Below are positions 6,885-12,566 of a DNA stretch of 12,566 nucleotides, one piece after another. Every line of letters starts with the position of its first letter. The first letter of the stretch is position 1. This stretch comes from an uncultured Candidatus Nitrosopelagicus sp. (GTDB lineage Archaea > Thermoproteota > Nitrososphaeria > Nitrososphaerales > Nitrosopumilaceae). The notes under the pieces were generated by a model. The model ran no database searches and was not told where the DNA came from. It saw nothing but the letters and a program-made list of their open reading frames with translations. Both the position numbers and the translations under genes were made by a program. The DNA lies in the NCBI GenBank assembly GCA_937896695.1, contig CALBOT010000094.1:1-12566 (forward strand), written 5' to 3'.

Positions 6885-6893
6885 TTACTTAAA
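6885..6893 (-). promoter_or_regulatory. Weak TATA-like box for taw1
   Basis: Read on the minus strand, TTTAAGTAA centres about 25 nt upstream of the second in-frame ATG of taw1 (6864) and about 19 nt upstream of the first (6870). If this is the promoter, translation would start at the second ATG (third codon). Evidence is positional only. Confidence 0.3.
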
Positions 6894-6958
6894 CCATGAC
6901 ATTTTTAATAGATAATCCATTAATGAAACTTTAATTTTGATTTGTATCTTACATTATC

Positions 6959-7900
6959 ATGAAAAAAAACCTACTAATATTTTCGTTATTTCTTCTTTTA
7001 TTTTTTGCAAATTCTGAATATGCTTATTCTGAAACTGTAAAATTATCACAGGATGGTGGGATGGAACTTGAAATAGTACATCCTGATTCAGTCTTGAATG
7101 AAAGAACATTTTCAATATCGTTTCTGATACAAAATAACGGATGGGAAAGTAAACAAGATATTATTTTAAAATTAACAAATCCTGATCAAGTATTCATACC
7201 AGTTACCGAAGATACAATACACATTGAAGAATTAACAGCATCTAGCTCTTTTGGCAGTACGTTGGATTATGTTGTTCATGAAGATGCCACAGAAGGAATT
7301 CACTTCATCAATATTGACTATTCTCAAATATTACTTAATAACAATGTTGAACCTATGCCTCATACAAAAATGAATGTTGCAATACCAATTCAAGTATTAA
7401 ACAAACCTGAAATAATCATTGAAACCATCTCTCCCGAATCTATTTTTGGAAAATCTGAGTTCTCTATACAAGCAACGATAATATCAAATGATATTGATCT
7501 TGAAGATATCACTTTAGAAATACTTGCACCTGACATTAAATTTAGAGGTGATACTTTTTACAAATTATCCTCACTTGAAAAACAAACCCCGTACACAATT
7601 TCTGCAGAATTAATTACTCCTGTTGAAAACATTACAACTGAATATACAATTCCTGTAAAAATTGTGTTGACTTATACTGATGATTTAGGAGAAACAAATA
7701 CTTCGACACAATCAATGCCTCTGTTACTGCGACCAAAAACCTTCATGGAATTAACAAATGATGGTGGAATATGGATTGGAGATTTCTTTATTGCTCCTTA
7801 TGTAAGCATAGGTACTATAGTTGGTATTCCTGCCGGTGCAATAATATCTCTAATTATTCGTCGTTCGCAAAATAAGAAGAAAGAATTCTCGACTAAATAA
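6959..7900 (+). CDS. Secreted, C-terminally membrane-anchored protein of unknown function
   Basis: A 313-residue protein with a typical signal peptide: Lys-Lys at residues 2-3, a hydrophobic core to about 17, and probable cleavage after AYS at about residue 24. The mature part is beta-rich and Ser/Thr/Ile-rich, without Cys, and appears to hold two Ig-like beta-sandwich units (about 30-150 and 155-260), resembling the CARDB/COG1361 surface-protein type. A single membrane helix follows (about 278-300), then a short basic tail RRSQNKKK that should face the cytoplasm. The bulk would therefore be displayed outside the membrane, anchored at its C-terminus. The phrase DGG occurs near both ends of the exported part (about 32-34 and 267-269). 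The CorA-like gene follows 43 bp downstream on the same strand. I cannot assign a function; a cell-surface structural or accessory role is inferred. Confidence 0.82.
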   Translation: MKKNLLIFSLFLLLFFANSEYAYSETVKLSQDGGMELEIVHPDSVLNERTFSISFLIQNNGWESKQDIILKLTNPDQVFIPVTEDTIHIEELTASSSFGSTLDYVVHEDATEGIHFINIDYSQILLNNNVEPMPHTKMNVAIPIQVLNKPEIIIETISPESIFGKSEFSIQATIISNDIDLEDITLEILAPDIKFRGDTFYKLSSLEKQTPYTISAELITPVENITTEYTIPVKIVLTYTDDLGETNTSTQSMPLLLRPKTFMELTNDGGIWIGDFFIAPYVSIGTIVGIPAGAIISLIIRRSQNKKKEFSTK

Positions 7901-7916
7901 TTCCAAAAAAAAAGTG

Positions 7917-7922
7917 TATATA
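7917..7922 (+). promoter_or_regulatory. TATA box that favours the ATG at 7944 for the CorA-like gene
   Basis: TATATA centres about 24.5 nt upstream of ATG 7944, close to the archaeal spacing for a leaderless transcript. The frame also reaches a GTG at 7914, but that codon overlaps the box region and could not be transcribed from it. The gene can thus be transcribed independently of the upstream membrane-protein gene. Confidence 0.5.
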
Positions 7923-7943
7923 CATGAAAAAAGTGCTTCTGCC

Positions 7944-8987
7944 ATGTTAAAGACAGTAAGTATTGCAGGCATTGAAGAACAAGGAATTCCATTCAAAAGA
8001 GAAAGTACAAGCTTAGATGAAGCAACTCAACATGTATCTCTTGGTAATTTAACTTGGATAGAATGTGTTGTTGATGACATTGTTACTGAAACTCCAAAGA
8101 TTCTTAAAAAATTAAATATCAATATGGATTCTAGCACATTACTTTCTGGTTATCTCACAGAATACGAAGACATTGGTGATACTCTTGGAATTATGGTTCC
8201 TTTTATTTTCACAGGAGAAAATAGAACACAAACTTCACCATGTTTGATTTTTGTAAAAAAGGATCTAATTGTCACAATACATGATGACTATGGTGGAAAA
8301 ATTACAAAATTATATAATTACTCAAACTCTCTTATGAGAAAATTACCTCAAACTCCAGAAAATTGGGCAGATAGACAAACAATGTTGCTCTTTAGATTGC
8401 TTGATGAAGTCAGTGAAACAAACTTCTCTGCTCTTAGAACAATTGTTGAACGTGCAGAACAAATCGAAATTGATCTTGCAGGTTCGCGTCAAATACATCG
8501 AGATTTATCTATTGAATTATCTAATATGAAACGATCCCTTTTATCATTTCTTAATGCTGTGTGGGCTACTCATGATACTGTAAGAAATCTCAAATATGGT
8601 GATCCTGATATGTTAACTGATGATGATGACATATTGGAGAAATTTGAAGTTATTCTTGCAACTTTGGACAGACAAATCCAAATGGCAGAAAATGTAATGG
8701 AAGTCATATCTACTGGTATTACTGTTATACAAACAGAATCTACAAATCAATTAACCAAATTGATAGTCTGGTTAACCGTAGCTGCTACTGCAGTTCTAGT
8801 CCCTAACACACTTGCAACAATATTTGGTATTCCTGGACTTGAATTTTCTTACGTGTGGGTTATTCCTGTGTTGATATTTGCTACAGCTTTATCATCAATT
8901 ATCACATTTAGATGGACAAAACAATATAGAATTTTACCATTTGGTTCATCCAAACTGAAACGTATAAAGCGTAAATTCAAAAAATAG
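7944..8987 (+). CDS. CorA-family divalent metal ion channel with variant GIP signature
   Basis: A 347-residue protein of the CorA family, which forms membrane pentamers that pass Mg2+ or related metals. The large N-terminal part is soluble: a mixed alpha/beta region to about residue 135, then long helices with heptad-like acidic/basic repeats (about 140-265) that would form the funnel stalk. Two membrane helices close the protein at about 272-293 and 302-323, followed by a basic tail KLKRIKRKFKK. The short loop between the helices, where CorA has Gly-Met-Asn as selectivity signature, reads FGIPGLEF (294-301), so Met-Asn is replaced by Ile-Pro. Metal specificity or even transport is therefore uncertain, although topology and the preceding PNTLATIFG segment agree with the family. 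The start is chosen from the TATA box. Confidence 0.85.
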   Translation: MLKTVSIAGIEEQGIPFKRESTSLDEATQHVSLGNLTWIECVVDDIVTETPKILKKLNINMDSSTLLSGYLTEYEDIGDTLGIMVPFIFTGENRTQTSPCLIFVKKDLIVTIHDDYGGKITKLYNYSNSLMRKLPQTPENWADRQTMLLFRLLDEVSETNFSALRTIVERAEQIEIDLAGSRQIHRDLSIELSNMKRSLLSFLNAVWATHDTVRNLKYGDPDMLTDDDDILEKFEVILATLDRQIQMAENVMEVISTGITVIQTESTNQLTKLIVWLTVAATAVLVPNTLATIFGIPGLEFSYVWVIPVLIFATALSSIITFRWTKQYRILPFGSSKLKRIKRKFKK

Positions 8988-9045
8988 CCTCAATTCACAA
9001 ACGTAGCTATAAGATTAATACAACAAAAAAATTCAATTCCTTTGT

Positions 9046-9118
9046 GGCCTCTGTCGTCCAATGGCTAGGATAGGGGATTGTGGATCCCCGGATGGGTGTT
9101 CGATTCCCCCCAGAGGCC
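9046..9118 (+). tRNA. tRNA-His (anticodon GUG), with encoded G-1
   Basis: The acceptor stem GCCTCTG (9047-9053) pairs with CAGAGGC (9111-9117). G9046 pairs with C9118, giving the G-1:C73 pair that identifies histidine tRNA and showing that G-1 is genomically encoded. D stem GTCC (9056-9059) pairs with GGAT (9068-9071). The anticodon arm is GGGGA-TTGTGGA-TCCCC, with GTG at 9080-9082. The T arm GGGTG-TTCGATT-CCCCC has one non-pair, T9097 opposite C9107. No intron and no encoded CCA. It ends 8 bp before the stop of the convergent unknown gene. Confidence 0.95.
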
Positions 9119-9126
9119 CTTAATCT

Positions 9127-9474
9127 CTAAAAAATACCAAATTTGCTTGATTCCATTTCTTCTTTTATGGCAAATTTTATTTTCAGATCTTTTCCTTCCA
9201 TTCTTTCAGATAATAAAGAAACAAATTTTTTGTCCAGACCTTTTCCCTTGTAATTGTTGAATTGTTCTCCCATCATATCTGCAAGTTTAGTGACCATTTC
9301 TCTATTTACAGATGCAACAAAGAAGTGCCAGCCGAATGCAAATTCTGAGTCGGTGATAACGAAATCATCTTGTCCATGGACAGTTGATTCCATATTGCTT
9401 AGTACTTTTCCAAGCTCTTTGCTTGTTTTGTCATATTCTGTAGCTGAGACATTGATGTTTATTCTCTCTTCCAT
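9127..9474 (-). CDS. Hypothetical 115-residue soluble protein
   Basis: Starts with ATG; I do not recognise the family. There is no signal peptide, membrane helix, Cys or Pro-rich stretch. The order looks like alpha/beta: an opening strand (ININVSATEY, 4-13), a helix (about 14-28), strands around DDFVITDS and WHFFVASV (about 36-56), then two amphipathic helices and a final strand-helix (about 97-113). It is rich in Lys and Glu. It is the last gene of a minus-strand run, 37 bp after the methyltransferase gene, and converges on tRNA-His. No function can be inferred. Confidence 0.7.
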   Translation of the reverse strand: MEERININVSATEYDKTSKELGKVLSNMESTVHGQDDFVITDSEFAFGWHFFVASVNREMVTKLADMMGEQFNNYKGKGLDKKFVSLLSERMEGKDLKIKFAIKEEMESSKFGIF

Positions 9475-9511
9475 ACTAATACTTGATTTTTGGAAATAAA
9501 AGGTTGACTTG

Positions 9512-10273
9512 TTATTTCAACAAGTGCTCAATCTCAATTCCAAAATATTCTCTTAGAATTGCAATGTATGATCTTATTGACTCTGGAATTTCTTCTCCAC
9601 ACGCAACTCCAAGATTCTTTGCGTTTATCCAAATTGTTAATGCTTGAATTATTACAAGAAATCTGTCATTTTCTGGATTGTCTCGACCTATTGATTTAGT
9701 ATATCTTTCAGCATATTCCCATGCTGTAACAAATCCTATACATTCTGTTTCAAACACTGCTAACAATTGTTTTTTCAAATCATCTGTTTGGTTTAAGGGA
9801 GTTTTATTCATAATGTATGGAAAATTCACTTTTTGTGGCAAACATCCTGGCAATGGTGCCCAAATTGTTATTATTCTCACATTATTTTTTAATTTTTGAA
9901 ATTTTTCAACTAAAATTTCTAAAATTTCTGCATCCATAAACCAACACAGAATTACATCTGCATCATCAAACCTTGCCTCACAAACATCATGTTGAATTAC
10001 TTTAACGTTTGAATTGTTTTCTTCATCAATATTTTTTCTTGCAAGACTGATCATTTTTTCTGAATTATCAATTCCAATAGCATTTTTTACATTAAATTCA
10101 TCTCTTGCAATTTTAAGACTAATTCCGTTTCCAGAACCAAGATGATAAAATGTATCGTCTTCGCCTATTTCTGCAAATTTAAAAATCTCTCTAATAGTAT
10201 CAGGAGGAATTTGAATTTCTTCTCCTGACAGAATGGATTGTGGTAATGTGGATAGATATTCTTCGATTTTCAA
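9512..10273 (-). CDS. Class I SAM-dependent methyltransferase
   Basis: A 253-residue protein with a Rossmann methyltransferase core. Motif I is HLGSGNG (44-50), motif II IGIDNSE (67-73) with Asp69 expected to hold the ribose, and QHDVCEA (94-100) the adenine-side Asp. A short leading segment IQIPPDTIREIFKFAEI (20-36) before motif I resembles that of archaeal protein lysine methyltransferases of the aKMT type, but the extra C-terminal 100 residues are not typical of those, so the substrate is open. The start appears to be TTG at 10273: an in-frame stop lies about 12 codons upstream and the next Met is residue 74, inside the core. It follows the UPF0147 gene by 25 bp on the same strand. Confidence 0.82.
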   Translation of the reverse strand: MKIEEYLSTLPQSILSGEEIQIPPDTIREIFKFAEIGEDDTFYHLGSGNGISLKIARDEFNVKNAIGIDNSEKMISLARKNIDEENNSNVKVIQHDVCEARFDDADVILCWFMDAEILEILVEKFQKLKNNVRIITIWAPLPGCLPQKVNFPYIMNKTPLNQTDDLKKQLLAVFETECIGFVTAWEYAERYTKSIGRDNPENDRFLVIIQALTIWINAKNLGVACGEEIPESIRSYIAILREYFGIEIEHLLK

Positions 10274-10298
10274 TGTACTGATAAAATATTTAGAGAAT

Positions 10299-10562
10299 TT
10301 ATTCCCTTATGCTCTCTAAAACTGATACTGCCTGCCATAATGTAGTTCTGACAAATGATGGTACATTTGGATCCTGTGTAATGTCATCTAAACTGCTAAT
10401 TGCATTGGCAGCTCTTACTGATATTGAATATTCATCAGTTTGTAACTCTATGATCAAATCTGAAATTGTTTTTTTAAAATTCTTTGGTGTTGAATGGCTA
10501 GTTGCCAATTGATTTAGTGTTTGAATAGCACTTTCCATTGCTTGTTTATTTTCATCGCTCAT
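10299..10562 (-). CDS. UPF0147 family protein
   Basis: An 87-residue all-helical protein of the archaeal UPF0147 family, whose function is unknown. The match rests on the overall pattern: a helix with NQLATSHSTPKN (about 17-28), SVRAANAISSLDDITQDPN (48-66), then a PSFVRTTLWQAVSVLE segment (68-83), in the order and length usual for the family (about 85-95 residues). No Cys or Trp-rich site suggests catalysis. Its ATG lies 3 bp after the Rieske gene stop, so the two are surely translated from one transcript. Confidence 0.88.
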   Translation of the reverse strand: MSDENKQAMESAIQTLNQLATSHSTPKNFKKTISDLIIELQTDEYSISVRAANAISSLDDITQDPNVPSFVRTTLWQAVSVLESIRE

Positions 10563-10565
10563 TTT

Positions 10566-10874
10566 CTACACCTCTATGAATACATCCTCTGATTCTATTA
10601 CCACTGTATATGACTTTAAATCATTAATTTTTACCGGAAATTTTTCCATTTTTCCTGTTTCACAACTAAATTGTGCTGCATGCCATCCACATGTAACTGT
10701 TGAATCTTCTAAATTTCCTTCTGACAAACTTGCACCAGCATGCGTACATATATCATCACATGCAAAATAGTTTCCATTTACATTTGCAACAAGAATTTCC
10801 TTACTATCTATCGAAACTTTCTTCATTTTACCTGATTCCAATTCTGCTGATTTACATGCAATAATTTTTCCCAC
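10566..10874 (-). CDS. Rieske-type [2Fe-2S] ferredoxin
   Basis: A 102-residue soluble electron carrier. The cluster ligands are clear: Cys43-x-His45 in CTHAGASLSEG and Cys62-x2-His65 in CGWHAAQF, the spacing of dioxygenase-type and NirD-like Rieske ferredoxins. There is no N-terminal membrane anchor or twin-arginine signal, so it is cytoplasmic and not the respiratory complex III protein. The start is GTG at 10874; there is no nearby ATG and the first strand (KIIACKSAEL) begins right after it. It heads a minus-strand run with UPF0147, a methyltransferase and an unknown protein. Its redox partner is not in this window; the oxygenase at the left edge is distant and of a type that does not need it. 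Confidence 0.93.
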   Translation of the reverse strand: MGKIIACKSAELESGKMKKVSIDSKEILVANVNGNYFACDDICTHAGASLSEGNLEDSTVTCGWHAAQFSCETGKMEKFPVKINDLKSYTVVIESEDVFIEV

Positions 10875-10887
10875 GAACTAAATTCAT

Positions 10888-10895
10888 TTTATATT
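10888..10895 (+). promoter_or_regulatory. TATA box of the GNAT acetyltransferase gene
   Basis: TTTATATT centres about 25.5 nt upstream of ATG 10917 in the 42 bp gap between the divergent Rieske and acetyltransferase genes, suggesting a leaderless transcript. The Rieske promoter must lie in the same gap or inside the other gene; a TTATTAAGA-like stretch near 10900 read on the minus strand is one candidate. Confidence 0.5.
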
Positions 10896-10916
10896 CTTAA
10901 TAATTTTTCTTATTTC

Positions 10917-11726
10917 ATGGAGAATCAACCTCGACTAGCACAAAATTCTGACAAAAACATTGTTTTGAATTTTTGCAAAAATACATTTTCATGGGGTGAT
11001 TACATACATGAAGTCTGGGATAATTGGCTTAATGAAGGAAATCTAATTGTTGTTGATAACAATCAAATTCCAATCTCAATGATACATGCAGCATTTTATC
11101 CAGATGAGAAATTGGTTTGGATTGAAGGAATACGTGTTGAAAAAAATTTTAGAAAAATTGGCATTGCTCAAAAAATGATATCTTATATTGAAACAACTGC
11201 AAAATCAAAAAATTATGAAATTTCTAGAATGCTCATTGCATCTGAAAATAAACCGTCTTTATCATTGGCAAAAAAAATAGGTTATAAAATAATTTCAAAA
11301 TGGAATTATTTTTCCTTAGAATCCAAATTGACTAATGAGGAAACTGGAATTATATCTAATTCTTGTATGGATTGTATTTCTCATTTTGAAGAAAAAAACT
11401 TTCATTTCATTGAATCTTGGAGATGGATTCCATTAACTGATAAACGATTCAAAAAATTAAATTTAGAAAAAAAGATCTTTTGTCAAAAAAATCATGAAAA
11501 TATAACTTCTTTGGGAATAATAACCGAATCAAAATCTTTTGAAAATACAATAATTTTAGAACTTATTTCTGGAACTGAATCTAAAAATATTATAAAATTT
11601 ACACAAAATCTTGCACGTCAAAAAAATTATTCAAAAATTAGAATATTAACTGAACTTGAATCATTACCTTTGATTGAAAACCTAGAAAACAAGTTCCCAT
11701 TCTATTTGATGGAAAAAAAACTCTAA
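10917..11726 (+). CDS. GNAT-family N-acetyltransferase with C-terminal extra domain
   Basis: A 269-residue protein. Residues 1 to about 135 are a GNAT domain that transfers acetyl from acetyl-CoA: the opening region includes FSWGDYIHEVWDNWL (24-38), a pattern I associate with NAT16-like enzymes. The acetyl-CoA loop is in IRVEKNFRKIGIAQKM (72-87), where the usual R/Q-x-x-G-x-G/A becomes RKIGIA. MLIASENKPSLSLAKKIGYK (about 105-124) is the conserved C-terminal GNAT helix-strand. Residues 145-269 form a second lobe whose end (SLGIIT through NLENKFPF) resembles a degraded GNAT half without an acetyl-CoA loop. Substrate unknown; amino-acid or small-molecule acetylation is as likely as protein acetylation. 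It is AT-rich and Lys/Asn/Ile-heavy. Its stop overlaps the convergent FAH gene by 4 bp. Confidence 0.85.
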   Translation: MENQPRLAQNSDKNIVLNFCKNTFSWGDYIHEVWDNWLNEGNLIVVDNNQIPISMIHAAFYPDEKLVWIEGIRVEKNFRKIGIAQKMISYIETTAKSKNYEISRMLIASENKPSLSLAKKIGYKIISKWNYFSLESKLTNEETGIISNSCMDCISHFEEKNFHFIESWRWIPLTDKRFKKLNLEKKIFCQKNHENITSLGIITESKSFENTIILELISGTESKNIIKFTQNLARQKNYSKIRILTELESLPLIENLENKFPFYLMEKKL

Positions 11727-12566
11727 TCTACAAACCTAACTTTATTTTTAATGGTTCCTAGTTTTTCAATTTCCATTTCTATGTGGTCGCCATCTTTTAG
11801 GTAAGGTATATTTGGATTATTTAGAGCAACACCGGCTGCAGTTCCAGTTGAAATAATGTCTCCTGGTTCTAGTGTAATTGATCTACTGAGTATGGATATG
11901 ATTGATGGAATTTTTATGAACATATTTGACGTTGTAGAATCTTGTCTCACTTCTCCATTAATCTTTGTTAAAAGCTTGAGGTTTTGAGGATCCTCAATCT
12001 CATCTTTTGTTGTAATCCATGGACCACATGGTGCAAATCCATCAAATGATTTTGCTCGTGTAAATTGTTTATCCTTTGCTTGAATGTCTCTGGCTGAAAC
12101 ATCATTGAGTATCATGTATCCAAAAATCACATCCATTGCTTCTTCTTCTGAAATATTTTTACATTTTTTTCCAATAATCAGAGCAAGTTCTATCTCATAA
12201 TCCAATTCTTTTACAAAATTTGGACAAATAATCTCTGCATTAGTTCCATTTAGAGCAGTTCGTGGTTTGTTTACAATTGCCGGTTCTTTTGGAGGTGTTA
12301 GTTTTTGTTCCTCTGCATGGTCTTTGTAGTTGAATGCCAAACAGATTATTTTGTTAGGATTAGGAATTGGTGCTAAAACATCAAAATCTGATAAATCATG
12401 CTTGAACTCAATCTCATCGATTTTTGGTAAAATCTCTTCGAACCATCCATCAAATAAGAAATCTCTGATGTTCATTGGAATTGGTATTCCTGTAGAATGT
12501 GTTATGTCGTCTTTTGTGGCAATTTTATCATCTTTAACTAAACCAAAAGTTTCTCTATCTGATTTT
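11723..12566 (-). CDS. Fumarylacetoacetate hydrolase (FAH) family protein, 5' end beyond the window
   Basis: The frame is open to the right edge: 30 codons precede the first internal ATG (12475), and the segment TFGLVKDDKIATK matches the usual FAH N-terminal strand pair, so the true start is outside. About 280 residues are visible. Counting from the internal Met, the core has NKIICLAFNYKDHAEE (41-56), a metal-binding Glu-x-Glu in DYEIELALIIG (92-102; Glu94, Glu96), Asp125 in LNDVSARDIQ (123-132), and SFDGFAPCGPWI (143-154), the standard FAH layout around a Mg2+ or Ca2+ site. Members split or decarboxylate 2-oxo acids in aromatic or sugar-acid breakdown, or act as oxaloacetate decarboxylases. 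Nothing nearby fixes the substrate. Tail overlaps the GNAT gene by 4 bp. Confidence 0.92.
   Translation of the reverse strand, partial: KSDRETFGLVKDDKIATKDDITHSTGIPIPMNIRDFLFDGWFEEILPKIDEIEFKHDLSDFDVLAPIPNPNKIICLAFNYKDHAEEQKLTPPKEPAIVNKPRTALNGTNAEIICPNFVKELDYEIELALIIGKKCKNISEEEAMDVIFGYMILNDVSARDIQAKDKQFTRAKSFDGFAPCGPWITTKDEIEDPQNLKLLTKINGEVRQDSTTSNMFIKIPSIISILSRSITLEPGDIISTGTAAGVALNNPNIPYLKDGDHIEMEIEKLGTIKNKVRFVD

Noticed and set aside
1..12566. CRISPR array, insertion sequence, rRNA, integrase or attachment site
   Set aside because: No regularly spaced repeats, no transposase or integrase motifs, no rRNA-like stretches, and I saw no partial tRNA copy elsewhere in the window that would mark an attachment site.

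Overview
The window looks like a compact, AT-rich chromosome segment from an ammonia-oxidising archaeon (Nitrososphaerota/Thaumarchaeota, probably a marine Nitrosopumilus-like lineage). The archaeal assignment rests on Taw1 (wyosine synthesis), a stand-alone Bud32 kinase, a UPF0147 protein, tRNAs without encoded CCA, and TATA-like boxes about 25-30 nt upstream of start codons with almost no leader. The thaumarchaeal assignment rests on my recollection of the aspartokinase and neighbouring sequences; no database search was possible.

Layout: (1) 1-2287 holds the 3' part of a probable 2-oxoglutarate/Fe(II) oxygenase on the plus strand, running tail-to-tail into a 613-residue minus-strand protein that joins an aspartokinase catalytic domain to a PLP-dependent aminotransferase-like domain. 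(2) 2314-3482 holds a MurG-like glycosyltransferase and tRNA-Val(UAC), diverging around one palindromic TATA box. (3) 3525-4660 holds a small unknown protein and a radical SAM protein, convergent. (4) 4697-6870 is a tRNA-modification and housekeeping block: Bud32 (KEOPS), a Ham1/RdgB-type nucleotide pyrophosphatase overlapping it, and Taw1 on the opposite strand. (5) 6959-8987 holds a secreted, membrane-anchored protein of unknown function and a CorA-type metal channel with an altered signature. (6) 9046-9118 is tRNA-His(GUG). (7) 9127-10874 is a minus-strand run of Rieske ferredoxin, UPF0147, class I methyltransferase and an unknown 115-residue protein. (8) 10917-12566 holds a GNAT acetyltransferase and a fumarylacetoacetate-hydrolase-family enzyme that runs off the right edge.

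Most of the window is ordinary core genome. All intergenic gaps are under 100 bp, and I see no CRISPR array, insertion sequence, rRNA or long repeat. The part that stands out is the left end. There the regulatory ACT region expected on an aspartokinase is absent, and an aminotransferase-like domain of different composition follows in frame, next to an oxygenase gene at the edge. This is either a natural domain fusion at the border of an accessory region or an assembly chimera; the sequence alone cannot decide.
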